Shown here: piece after piece, positions 27,878-35,104 of the stretch
Layout of the letters: each line of letters starts with the position of its first letter
Numbering within the stretch: the stretch's first letter is position 1
From: Agromyces mariniharenae
GTDB lineage: Bacteria; Actinomycetota; Actinomycetes; Actinomycetales; Microbacteriaceae
Length of the DNA stretch: 64,000 nt
Reading direction: 5' to 3'
Assembly: GCF_008122505.1 (NCBI RefSeq)
Contig: NZ_VSSB01000001.1
Span: forward strand, 2,774,891-2,838,890
Notes under the pieces: model-generated
The model's input: the letters and a program-made list of their open reading frames with translations, nothing else
What the model was told of the DNA's origin: nothing
Databases searched by the model: none
Program-made: the position numbers and the translations under genes

Positions 27878-28717
27878 TTGGCTCGAATCTCCCGGCGAGG
27901 CGCCACCCGTACCGGCGCTCGCAGGGCCCTCGTGACGGCGCATGCCGCACCCAAGGCCCCAGCCCCCAGATCCACCGACCTCGCCGCGAAGGCCTCCTCC
28001 GCGGCACCGCTCCCCTCGACCGCCCGTCGCCTTCGCCGCGGCGGGGTCGCGAACATCGTAGTCATGACCGTCGCCGCCGGCATCGTCGGCACGCTGGCGA
28101 TCCCGGCCTACGCGTTCGCGCCGGGCTCCCAGGGGCCGCAGTTCGGCACCACCGCCGAGACGTCGCTCACGAAGGCGCAGGCCCAGTCCGTCGAGGTGAC
28201 CGATGACGTCGTCGCCGCGCAGGCCTCCAAGGACACCTTCTCCGTCACCACCGGCGAGGAGATCCGCGCTGCCGAAGAGGCCGAGGCCGCCCGACTGGCC
28301 GCCGAGGCGGAGATGGCCTCCTACGCCGCCGCCTATTCCGGCCTCTCCGCCGACGAGCTCGCCGCGAACCCGGTCTACGGCTCCGCCGACCCGTCGAGCG
28401 TCTACGCCGTCGCCCAGCAGTACCTCGGCGTGCCGTACGTCTACGGCGGCGCAACGCCGGCCGGCTTCGACTGCTCGGGCCTCGTCAAGTACGTCTACGC
28501 GCAGTTCGGCATCAACCTCCCCCACTCGTCCTCCGCGCAGGGTGCGGCCGGCACGCAGATCCCCGAGTCGCAGGCGGTTCCCGGCGACCTCGTGGTGATG
28601 TCCGGGCACATCGGCTTCTACGCGGGCAACGGCCAGATCCTGCACGCGCCCTACGAGGGAACCGTCGTGCGCATCCAGCCGATCTGGACGAGCGACTACT
28701 GGATCGTGCGCATCTGA
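27878..28717 (+). CDS. Secreted NlpC/P60 peptidoglycan hydrolase
   Basis: 279 residues: a long basic N-terminus, a signal-like helix (RRGGVANIVVMTVAAGIVG... ending AYA), a linker with SLTKAQAQSVEV and KDTFSVTTGEEI, and a C-terminal NlpC/P60 domain. Catalytic C199 lies in FDCSGLVKYV, with histidines in SGHIGFYAG and ILHAPY. It cleaves cell-wall stem peptides outside the cell. TTG 27878 was chosen because GGAGG ends 7 bases before it. The linker motifs recur in the CHAP protein at 29.7 kb, so the two are paralogous outside the catalytic domain. Confidence 0.92.
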   Translation: MARISRRGATRTGARRALVTAHAAPKAPAPRSTDLAAKASSAAPLPSTARRLRRGGVANIVVMTVAAGIVGTLAIPAYAFAPGSQGPQFGTTAETSLTKAQAQSVEVTDDVVAAQASKDTFSVTTGEEIRAAEEAEAARLAAEAEMASYAAAYSGLSADELAANPVYGSADPSSVYAVAQQYLGVPYVYGGATPAGFDCSGLVKYVYAQFGINLPHSSSAQGAAGTQIPESQAVPGDLVVMSGHIGFYAGNGQILHAPYEGTVVRIQPIWTSDYWIVRI

Positions 28718-28745
28718 GATGTGAACACCTCGTGACACGAAGCGG

Positions 28746-28779
28746 GAATGGCGCGCCGGAGGGTTCCGGTGCGCCATTC
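28746..28779 (+). terminator. Terminator of the NlpC/P60 gene
   Basis: A 14-bp stem (28746-28759 with 28766-28779, one wobble) around AGGGTT, followed by GTGCTTT. It lies 28 bp after the stop. Confidence 0.85.
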
Positions 28780-28925
28780 GTGCTTTAGCCTTGAACCCTG
28801 ACGATCCGAGAACCGGGCAGGGGAAGCCGATGGTCGCGACGCGCAGCATCCATTCCACGGATGCGCGCGCGCAGTTCCGCCAACGGCACAGCAGTCAGCC
28901 GAGCACGATCCGGGCGAACACGCCG

Positions 28926-28954
28926 ACGGGCACTGTCGTAACGACGGTGCCCGT
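28926..28954. terminator. Hairpin in the gap before the HNH gene
   Basis: ACGGGCAC (28926-28933) pairs with GTGCCCGT (28947-28954), with an inner GTCG/CGAC stem and a TAA loop. It resembles a terminator, but no gene ends just before it. The rest of 28718-29076 shows no credible coding region. Confidence 0.5.
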
Positions 28955-29076
28955 TCTTCGTCTCCGGGCTGTTCCGCGACGCCTGATCGCCGCTCCTCCG
29001 GTGCGCCATGACGCGCGCTCGTCGTCGATCCGTTCACGCGGCTGGAAGCCATCCAGCACCGATCGAAAGGCACCCC

Positions 29077-29574
29077 ATGCGCACACTCGTGCTCAACGCG
29101 GGCTATGAGCCCCTCGCCGTCGTCTCGTTCAAGCGCGCCCTGCTCCTGGTCATGAACCAGAAGGCCACCGTGCTCCTCCACGAGGAGGGCAATCCGGTGT
29201 ACGCGACGAGCGGTTCGTGGGAGCGTCCCAGCGTCATCCTGCTCACTCGCTACGTGCGAACACCCCGGGTGCACGCCGTGCCGGTGAGCCGACGCGGGGT
29301 GCTGCGGCGCGACGAGCACCGGTGCGCGTACTGCGGTCGGTCGGCGGCGACGATCGACCACGTGCTGCCGCGTTCGCGCGGCGGCCGGGACACGTGGGAG
29401 AACCTCGTCGCCTGCTGCCTCCGCTGCAACAACACCAAGGGCGACCACACGCCGGCCGAGATGGGCTGGCAGCTGCGCTTCACCCCGGGGATGCCGCAGG
29501 GTCGCAGCTGGGTGGTGCGCGGGTTCGAGCGGCCGCTTCCGCAGTGGGACGAGTACCTCGCGATCGCGGCCTGA
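29077..29574 (+). CDS. HNH endonuclease-family protein
   Basis: 165 residues with a C-terminal HNH zinc-finger nuclease fold: CAYCG (about 87-91), IDHVLPRSRGG (catalytic His), ENLVACCLRCN, and the second CxxC. The N-terminal TLVLNAGYEPLAVVSFKRAL is typical of a widespread actinobacterial and cyanobacterial HNH family. GAAAGG lies 6 bases before ATG 29077. Such stand-alone HNH proteins are usually not part of mobile elements, and the substrate is unknown. Confidence 0.92.
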   Translation: MRTLVLNAGYEPLAVVSFKRALLLVMNQKATVLLHEEGNPVYATSGSWERPSVILLTRYVRTPRVHAVPVSRRGVLRRDEHRCAYCGRSAATIDHVLPRSRGGRDTWENLVACCLRCNNTKGDHTPAEMGWQLRFTPGMPQGRSWVVRGFERPLPQWDEYLAIAA

Positions 29575-29581
29575 ACGGTAA

Positions 29582-29610
29582 GTGACTTCGCTGCGCTCGT
29601 GCCCTATGGT
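29582..29610 (+). promoter_or_regulatory. Promoter of the CHAP gene
   Basis: GTGACT (29582-29587), 17-bp spacer, TATGGT (29605-29610). It implies a leader of about 90 nt, starting next to the first hairpin arm. Confidence 0.6.
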
Positions 29611-29618
29611 GGTACGAG

Positions 29619-29699
29619 TCCGGAGACCCGACCTCCGGAACGCCCGATGAAGCCACCCCGTTCCGGGCTGCACTGCGGCCTCCGACGGGATCCGGAGGT
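29619..29699 (+). promoter_or_regulatory. Candidate ribosome-site-sequestering leader switch
   Basis: CTCCGGA (29633-29639) can pair with TCCGGAG at 29619-29625 (hairpin, loop ACCCGAC) or, extended to ACCTCCGGA (29631-29639), with TCCGGAGGT at 29691-29699. The second copy contains the GGAGGT ribosome site for the TTG start at 29707, so the long-range pairing would block translation and the 5-prime hairpin would release it. All arms are perfect complements. The trigger is unknown. Confidence 0.5.
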
Positions 29700-29706
29700 C
29701 CCTCTG

Positions 29707-30627
29707 TTGCACGGTGACGAGAACGACGCCCCCGAGCTCACCCGCTCCGAGCGCCGAGCGGCCGACCGCGGCCGCGCTCGTCGCACCGCGCCGAAGCAGG
29801 GCCGACGTGCTCGAGCGGCACGAGCGGATGCCGCGGCCGCGGCACCCGCGACCCGTGTCGTCGTGGCATCCGCGAGTCGGGCTCGCGACGTCGTCGCCGC
29901 ATCCCGTCCGGCCCGCCGCAACGGGCCCGCGCGCGTGTTCGCGACCGTGCTCGTGATTCCCGCGATCGTGGGCACCGTGGCGCTGCCCGCCTACGCGATG
30001 ATCCCCGGCGGCGGGTTCGAGGCATCCGGTGCGTTCAGCCTGACCCGCGCACAGGCGCAGAACGTCGACGTGTCGGCGCTCGCGAGCGGCAAGCCCGTCT
30101 CGAGCGACGCCTACTCGATCACCACCAAGGCCGAGATCGACGCCGCCGCCGCCGAGGCCGAGCGCGCGACGTACGGCGCGCAGCTCAACCGCTCGGGGGC
30201 GTACTACACGCCGGCCCAGCAGGCCGAGGGCGACGACTATCCCTGGTGGAACGAGACCCCCGACGACTACGGCGGGGGTCTCTCGCCGCTCCGGTACTAC
30301 TACCGGGAGTGCGTCGACTTCGTGGCGTGGCGCCTCAACCGCGACGCCGGCGTCACGAGCGCGCCGTGGAAGTGGGATTGGGGCAACCTCGCGTCGGGCA
30401 GCGCGTACGCCTGGGCCGACGAGTGGGTCCGGCGCGGCTGGGCCACGAGCAGCGACCCGATCGTGGGCTCGGTCGCCTGGTTCCCGTACAACCACGTGGC
30501 CTACGTGCAGTCGGTGAACGGCGACGGCACGGTCACGATCGAGGAGTACAACCAGAACAGCGACCACTCCTACCACGTGCGCACCATCCCCAACGGGTCG
30601 GCGATCTACCTCTACCCGCCGGTCTGA
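29707..30627 (+). CDS. Secreted CHAP-domain peptidoglycan amidase-like protein
   Basis: 306 residues: a basic Arg/Ala-rich N-terminus, a hydrophobic signal segment (ARVFATVLVIPAIVG... ending AYA), a linker with SLTRAQAQNVDV and YSITTKAEID, and a C-terminal CHAP domain. Catalytic C202 is in YYRECVDFVAWRLN and the histidine in NHVAYVQ. It hydrolyses peptidoglycan cross-bridges or amide bonds outside the cell. TTG 29707 was chosen because GGAGGT ends 7 bases before it. The shared linker with the NlpC/P60 gene 1 kb away marks a duplicated scaffold with swapped catalytic domains. Confidence 0.9.
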   Translation: MHGDENDAPELTRSERRAADRGRARRTAPKQGRRARAARADAAAAAPATRVVVASASRARDVVAASRPARRNGPARVFATVLVIPAIVGTVALPAYAMIPGGGFEASGAFSLTRAQAQNVDVSALASGKPVSSDAYSITTKAEIDAAAAEAERATYGAQLNRSGAYYTPAQQAEGDDYPWWNETPDDYGGGLSPLRYYYRECVDFVAWRLNRDAGVTSAPWKWDWGNLASGSAYAWADEWVRRGWATSSDPIVGSVAWFPYNHVAYVQSVNGDGTVTIEEYNQNSDHSYHVRTIPNGSAIYLYPPV

Positions 30628-30684
30628 CCCCGACCTTGTCGACGCCGTGGCGAAAACGGCACGCAACGTTGGACGACTCGGACA

Positions 30685-30714
30685 GTGACCTCAGGTGCGC
30701 GCCTCCCGTAACGT
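30685..30714 (+). promoter_or_regulatory. Putative promoter of the 35-codon peptide gene
   Basis: GTGACC (30685-30690), 18-bp spacer, TAACGT (30709-30714). The -35 box resembles those of the two wall-hydrolase genes. Confidence 0.4.
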
Positions 30715-30739
30715 GGGACCTCATTCCACGGAGGAGCAG

Positions 30740-30847
30740 GTGACGGCGATGACGCAGCCCTTGGACGAGGCACGACTCGAGGAGATCGGGTTCGTCGACG
30801 AGCTCGCGCCCACGACCTCCGCGATCGTCGTCCTGGGCTACAACTGA
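30740..30847 (+). CDS. 35-residue peptide of unknown function
   Basis: A short frame from GTG 30740 (or ATG 30749) to TGA 30845-30847, with GGAGGAGCAG directly before the start and a possible promoter of its own. The N-terminal part is acidic and helical (LDEARLEEIGFVDELAP). The last 12 residues are uncharged and hydrophobic, ending AIVVLGYN. That leader-plus-core layout resembles a RiPP precursor or signalling peptide, but no maturation or export gene is recognised in the window. Coding status is inferred from the ribosome site, promoter and composition. Confidence 0.55.
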   Translation: MTAMTQPLDEARLEEIGFVDELAPTTSAIVVLGYN

Positions 30848-30888
30848 CGCTCACCGTCCTCGGCTGACGCGCCGCCGCGGCGCCGGCC

Positions 30889-31929
30889 TCAGGGAACGCG
30901 TGCGAGGCACGCGGGCGCCGGCGTGCCGATGGTCCCGACGATCTCCGTGGGCACGCCATCCTCCAGGCGGACCACCGCGATCGAGTCCGACTGCTGGTCG
31001 GCCACGAGCGCGTGCCCCTCGTCGTGCGTGACGTGCAGGTCGCGCGGGTGGCGCCCGCCGGTCGGCACGGATGCCGCGTGCTCCAGCGTGCGCGCCACGG
31101 GGTCGAAGCGCAGGGCGACCAGGGCGTCCGCGTCCCGGTCGCCGACGAGCACCGTGCCCGCCCGCGTGAGCCGGATCGCGGAGAGGCCGAGTCCGCGCGC
31201 CGCGACGTGCTCGTCGACGGGGAACGCCGCGAGCTCGCGGCCGGCGATGAGGTCGATCACGCTCGCGGTGCGGTCGAGCTCGTTCGCGACGATCGCCACG
31301 TCGCCGGTGATCACGAGGTGGCGCGGCCCCGCGCCCGCGTGGATCGCGATGTCGTCGGTCTCGACGTGCGGCAGCTCGGCGGGCAGCCCGCCGAGCGCGA
31401 GCACCCGGATCCGGTCGGAGCCCAGGTCGGGCACGAGGAGCCGTCCGCGCGCGCCGTCCACGACGGCCTGGTGCGGATGCGGCGACGCCTGCCGCTCCGC
31501 GTTCGGCCCCGAGCCCGCGAAGGGGATCGAGAACACGGCCGACGCCGCGACATCCGGTGCCGACGGGTGCGCCGTGAGCCGCCCGCCCGAGTAGTTCGCG
31601 GCGAACGCCCACGCGCCCGACTCGTCGAACGCGACGTGGCACGGGTCCGCGGCATCCGTCGACCCCGGCGGGCCGAAGCGGAGCACGGCGTCGCCCTCGA
31701 GCGTCCACGTCGACACGGCGCCGTCGGCGACCTCGTGCACGATCGCGAGCACGCCCGTCGCGGCCGACACGGCGAGGAACATGGGGTTCGTCCCGACGTC
31801 GACCGGCTCGCCGAGCCTCGCCGAGCCGTCGGCGGCGACGTCGAGCGGGCGGATGCCGCGCGCCGCCGAGCCGAGCGCGCCGATCGTCGACGCGCCCACC
31901 CAGAACCTCGTGGTCTCCGATGCCGGCAT
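30889..31929 (-). CDS. Lactonase-family beta-propeller protein
   Basis: A 346-residue seven-bladed propeller of the 6-phosphogluconolactonase/YbhE type. Markers are NPMFLAVS, CHVAFDESGAWAFAANYSGG, PHPHQAVVDGARGRLLVPDLGSDRIRV and GAGPRHLVI, which lie on successive blades and include the metal-site residues. It probably hydrolyses a sugar lactone in the cytoplasm. GGGAGGAG lies 5 bases before ATG 31929. It stands alone, convergent with the peptide gene. Confidence 0.88.
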   Translation of the reverse strand: MPASETTRFWVGASTIGALGSAARGIRPLDVAADGSARLGEPVDVGTNPMFLAVSAATGVLAIVHEVADGAVSTWTLEGDAVLRFGPPGSTDAADPCHVAFDESGAWAFAANYSGGRLTAHPSAPDVAASAVFSIPFAGSGPNAERQASPHPHQAVVDGARGRLLVPDLGSDRIRVLALGGLPAELPHVETDDIAIHAGAGPRHLVITGDVAIVANELDRTASVIDLIAGRELAAFPVDEHVAARGLGLSAIRLTRAGTVLVGDRDADALVALRFDPVARTLEHAASVPTGGRHPRDLHVTHDEGHALVADQQSDSIAVVRLEDGVPTEIVGTIGTPAPACLARVP

Positions 31930-32016
31930 GGTCGCTCCTCCCGCGGCCGTGCCGCATCCGCGGGCGCGCTCGCGCCGCTGAACACGCTACCCCGAGCCGG
32001 TAGACTCGTGCGGTCA

Positions 32017-32088
32017 GCCTCTGTAGCTCAATGGAAGAGCAGCTCCGTCCTAAGGAGAGGGTTGGGGGTTCGAGTCCCTCCAGGGGCA
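32017..32088 (+). tRNA. tRNA-Arg (anticodon CCT)
   Basis: A 72-nt cloverleaf: acceptor GCCTCTG pairs with CAGGGGC (one G-T), the anticodon CCT is at 32049-32051 in loop GTCCTAA, and the T arm has GGGTTCGAGTCCC. It reads AGG. The first base pair of the anticodon stem (G-A) is a mismatch. Confidence 0.93.
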
Positions 32089-32170
32089 CCGTGCGAGCGC
32101 GGCCGCGTCGATGATCGCCGGAATCCAGGCGGGATCATGGACCGTCGAAGCATCCGGACATTCGGCTCTC

Positions 32171-32198
32171 ACCGATGGTTATCCACATAACCATCGGT
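32171..32198 (+). promoter_or_regulatory. 12-bp palindromic operator upstream of fic
   Basis: ACCGATGGTTAT (32171-32182) and its exact complement (32187-32198) flank CCAC. It ends 11 bp before the fic ATG, so a bound protein would block expression. It is A+T-richer than its surroundings and includes TTATCCACA (32179-32187), identical to the consensus DnaA box. Confidence 0.7.
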
Positions 32199-32209
32199 AA
32201 GAATGAGGC

Positions 32210-33433
32210 ATGACGACGGATCGGACACGGGGCGGGCCGGCGCGGCCGTGGCCGCCGATCACGTACGAGCGCGTGGAGTGGGACCGCTCGGAGACGACGG
32301 CCGGAATCTCCCGGCGAGCGGCCCTTCGCGCCAGGGGGCGGTACGACGCCGCCGTGCCGCCCACGATCGCCGCGCTGCGGGTGCCGCCGATCGCGGCAGA
32401 CGTCGCGACCGCCGCCGAGGACGCGATCATCGAGCTCGGCCGATTCGACGGGGAGGTCGGTGCCGTCACCGCGCCGTTCTCGGCCATCCTGCTCCGCAGC
32501 GAGAGCGCGGCGAGCTCCGAGATCGAACAGCTCACCGCCTCCGCGAAGAGCATCGCGCTGGCCGAGCTCGGACGGAAGGCGGGGCAGAACTCGCGCGCGA
32601 TCGTCGGCAACGTCCGGGCCATGGAGGCCGCGATCGACATGGCCGAGGACCTGGATGCCTCGAGCATCATCCGCATGCAGGCCGAGATCCTGCGAGACGA
32701 CCGGCCCGAGCACACCGGCGGCTGGCGCGAGCAGCCGGTGTGGATCGGCGGCGGCTACACGAACAGCCCGCACTCCGCCTCGTTCGTGCCGCCGCGCCAC
32801 GACCGGGTTCCCGCGCTGATGGACGACCTGGTCGCGTTCGCGCGTCGCACCGACCTGCCGGCCCTGCCGCAGGTCGCGATCGCGCACGCCCAGTTCGAGA
32901 CGATCCATCCCTTCCCCGACGGCAACGGCCGCACCGGGCGGGCGCTCATCCAGGCGATGCTCCACCGGCTCGGCGTGACCCGGAACGTCACCGTGCCGGT
33001 GTCGGCCGGCCTCCTGCGGGACACACGCGGGTACTTCGACGCGCTTACCGCCTATCGCGACGGCGACGTGGAGCCGATCGTGCGCGAGCTCGCCGAGGCG
33101 TCGAGCGAGGCGATCCGCAACGGTCGCCGACTCGTGGCCGACCTCACCGACGTGCGATCGAGGTGGGAGTCGGCGACGACCGCGCGCGCCGGGAGCGCCG
33201 GGCGTCGACTCCTCGACGTCCTGCAGCGGCAGCCCGTCATCGACGCCAGGCTCGCCGGCGAGGAGCTGCACGTCAGCGCGCGCAATGCGCAGAACGGCAT
33301 CGATCGACTCGTCGACGACGGCATCCTGCACCAGATCGGGAACGCCGAGCGCGGGCGCGCCTACGAGGCGCGCGAGGTGCTCGTCGCGCTCGATGCGTTC
33401 GCCGCGCGCGCGAAGCGGACGCCGCGGCGGTAG
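32210..33433 (+). CDS. Fic-domain AMPylase with winged-helix C-terminus
   Basis: A 407-residue Fic protein that transfers AMP (or a related group) from a nucleotide to target proteins. The catalytic loop is complete: HPFPDGNGRTGR (from H233). The inhibitory-helix motif (S/T)xxxE(G/N) appears as SSEIEQ, with Q in place of G/N. The C-terminal 100 residues form a winged helix (LLDVLQRQPVIDARLAGEELHVSAR...), as in Fic proteins that regulate their own promoter. A perfect palindrome lies just upstream. No antitoxin gene is adjacent, so self-inhibition by the N-terminal helix is expected. Confidence 0.92.
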   Translation: MTTDRTRGGPARPWPPITYERVEWDRSETTAGISRRAALRARGRYDAAVPPTIAALRVPPIAADVATAAEDAIIELGRFDGEVGAVTAPFSAILLRSESAASSEIEQLTASAKSIALAELGRKAGQNSRAIVGNVRAMEAAIDMAEDLDASSIIRMQAEILRDDRPEHTGGWREQPVWIGGGYTNSPHSASFVPPRHDRVPALMDDLVAFARRTDLPALPQVAIAHAQFETIHPFPDGNGRTGRALIQAMLHRLGVTRNVTVPVSAGLLRDTRGYFDALTAYRDGDVEPIVRELAEASSEAIRNGRRLVADLTDVRSRWESATTARAGSAGRRLLDVLQRQPVIDARLAGEELHVSARNAQNGIDRLVDDGILHQIGNAERGRAYEAREVLVALDAFAARAKRTPRR

Positions 33434-33458
33434 CGCAGCCGCCGTCGCGCCTCGCGAC

Positions 33459-34220
33459 CTACGCCTGGCCGATGCTGAGCCACGCGTCGGGGCCGCCGCG
33501 TCGCTCGGAACCCGTGACGTCGGGGGAGCCGCCGCCGCGCATCGCCTCGAGCTGCCGCTCGACCTCCGCCTGCGCGGCGATGACCGAGAGCTGCCGCTCG
33601 ATGTCGGCGTCGGGCGCGGTCGTCAGGTCCTTGAGGGCCCCGCTGGCGAGCAGCTCGTCGGTGGCCTGCGCGCGCGCCTGCATCTGGGCGACACGGTCGC
33701 GCGCTCGGTCGAGGCTCGTGCCGACGTCGTGGATGCTGGCGCCGAGGCCGGCGACCGCCTCGTTCGCGCGCACCTGCGCCTCGGACGCCGTGTAGGTGGC
33801 CTTGATGGTCTCCTTCTCGATGCGGAAGGCGGCGATCTGCTCGGAGAGCCGGCGCTCGCGGTCCTGCAGCTGCGCCGTCTGCTGCTGCAGCGCGGAGTAC
33901 TGGTCCTGCAGCTTGGCGACCTGCCCCTCGAGCAGGGAGCGACGCTCGAGGGCGGCGCGCGCCAGGTCCTCGCGCCCCTGCACGACGGCCTCGCGCGCCT
34001 GGGCGCCGAGGCGTGCGTAGCGCTCGCCCATCTCCTGCCCCTGCAGCTCGATGCGCTTCTTCGCGGTCGCGACCTCGGCGACGGCCTGGCGCACCTGCTG
34101 CAGGAGCTTCACCTGCTGCTCGTAGTTGTCGTCGAGGGTCTCGCGAGGATCCTCCATGCGGTCCATGGCCTTGGAGGTCTTGCTCCGGAAGATGGTTCGC
34201 ATCCGTGCGGTGTTGCTCAT
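33459..34220 (-). CDS. PspA/IM30-family protein
   Basis: 253 residues, almost entirely coiled coil (about 20-215, heptads rich in Q, A, E, R), typical of PspA/IM30/Vipp1 proteins that coat the membrane under envelope stress. The N-terminus has the expected FRSKTSKAMDRMEDPRETLDD segment. AAGGAG lies nine bases before ATG 34220. The start overlaps the stop of the upstream membrane gene (ATGA), so the two are coupled. A Gly/Ser-rich tail follows the coil. Confidence 0.92.
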   Translation of the reverse strand: MSNTARMRTIFRSKTSKAMDRMEDPRETLDDNYEQQVKLLQQVRQAVAEVATAKKRIELQGQEMGERYARLGAQAREAVVQGREDLARAALERRSLLEGQVAKLQDQYSALQQQTAQLQDRERRLSEQIAAFRIEKETIKATYTASEAQVRANEAVAGLGASIHDVGTSLDRARDRVAQMQARAQATDELLASGALKDLTTAPDADIERQLSVIAAQAEVERQLEAMRGGGSPDVTGSERRGGPDAWLSIGQA

Positions 34221-34837
34221 GATGGGGTCTCCTTCTCTCTGACGGTGGAGGCGATGGGTCGATGGAGGTCGGGCCGAGTGAGCGCGTGCAGCTCCTCGAT
34301 GCCGGCGTACAGGGCCGCGACCTCGCGGTCCATGTCGGCGCGCAGGGTGGTCAGGGCGTCGTCGCTCGGCCCGGTGAGCCCGGATGCCACGGCGGCACGC
34401 AGGTGGCGCACGAGCACGGCGACCTGGTCGACCCGTCGCCGGGCGGCGGGAACCTCGTCGGCGAGCACCCCCGGGTCGGTCTCGCTCTCGAGCAGCCGCA
34501 GCTGCGCGTCGAGGGCGACGCCCTCCTGCCGGATGCGCGCGAAGAGCCGGGGGAGGTCGCCGCGAGGCCCCGCGCCGTTCGCCGCGAGGTCGACGGCCGC
34601 CTGGCCGCTGGCGAGGAGCTCGCCGAGTCGCACGCGGAGCGCGAGGATCGTGCGCTGCGGTCCGCGGCTGAACTGCGCGCGGGTCTTGAGGGTGGCCCCG
34701 CTGACGGTCCGGCTTCGGCGGATGCGCCGGAACACCGCCCGGATGACGAGGACGACCGCGACGATCGAGACGACGCCGGTCAGGATGACGATCGCGAGCG
34801 CGGCGAGCACCCACTCGAGGCCGGTCACGCCGGCCAC
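34217..34837 (-). CDS. Membrane protein co-translated with PspA
   Basis: 206 residues: one N-terminal transmembrane helix (about 10-33), a basic stretch (FRRIRRSRTV) and a long helical cytoplasmic domain (about 60-205) with possible coiled coil. GTG 34837 was chosen because AGGAG lies nine bases upstream. GTG 34828 is an alternative. The stop overlaps the PspA start by 4 bp. The layout suggests a membrane anchor or partner for PspA. I do not recognise a named family. Confidence 0.78.
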   Translation of the reverse strand: MAGVTGLEWVLAALAIVILTGVVSIVAVVLVIRAVFRRIRRSRTVSGATLKTRAQFSRGPQRTILALRVRLGELLASGQAAVDLAANGAGPRGDLPRLFARIRQEGVALDAQLRLLESETDPGVLADEVPAARRRVDQVAVLVRHLRAAVASGLTGPSDDALTTLRADMDREVAALYAGIEELHALTRPDLHRPIASTVREKETPS

Positions 34838-34930
34838 CCCCGCCCGCTCCTCGCCGTGAGCCGTGCGACCTGATTCAGCTCCATGGGTCCGCCTTCGTGA
34901 GCACCTGTGCTTGGGTGACCGCGAGCATGG

Positions 34931-34967
34931 ACGCGATATAACGCGACGCCATGACGCGATATAACGC
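34931..34967. repeat. Two 14-bp direct repeats upstream of the PspA operon
   Basis: ACGCGATATAACGC occurs at 34931-34944 and again at 34954-34967, 23 bp apart (about two helical turns). Each copy is nearly palindromic (GCG-AT-rich-CGC). They look like tandem operators for the minus-strand operon starting at 34837. Nothing else is recognisable in 34838-35104. Confidence 0.65.
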
Positions 34968-35104
34968 AAACCTACGCCGAAGGCGCCCGGGGTGCGAGCG
35001 TTCGGAGCGAATTCCCATGCCACCGGCCCTCGAACGGGTGACGCGAGGGGCGTACGAGTGCGCTCGTGCGCGCCGTCGCCCGGCGCGCCGTCGTGGAGGC
35101 GCCG

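Noticed and set aside
28785..29076. Small genes in the gap between the NlpC/P60 and HNH genes
   Set aside because: Several short open frames exist on both strands but none has a ribosome site, and two hairpins interrupt them.
27736..29706. ydaO (c-di-AMP) riboswitches before the NlpC/P60 and CHAP genes
   Set aside because: Expected from gene content, but core segments such as the GGGGUGAAUC-type loop are missing. An Infernal search against the Rfam ydaO model would settle it.
32179..32187. Replication origin from the DnaA box
   Set aside because: A single box inside a palindrome, with no dnaA, dnaN or further boxes nearby.
34838..34945. Short leader peptides MELNQVARL... and MASRYIASM... 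upstream of the PspA operon
   Set aside because: They are open and end near the GTG start, but no ribosome site supports them and the repeats explain the sequence better.
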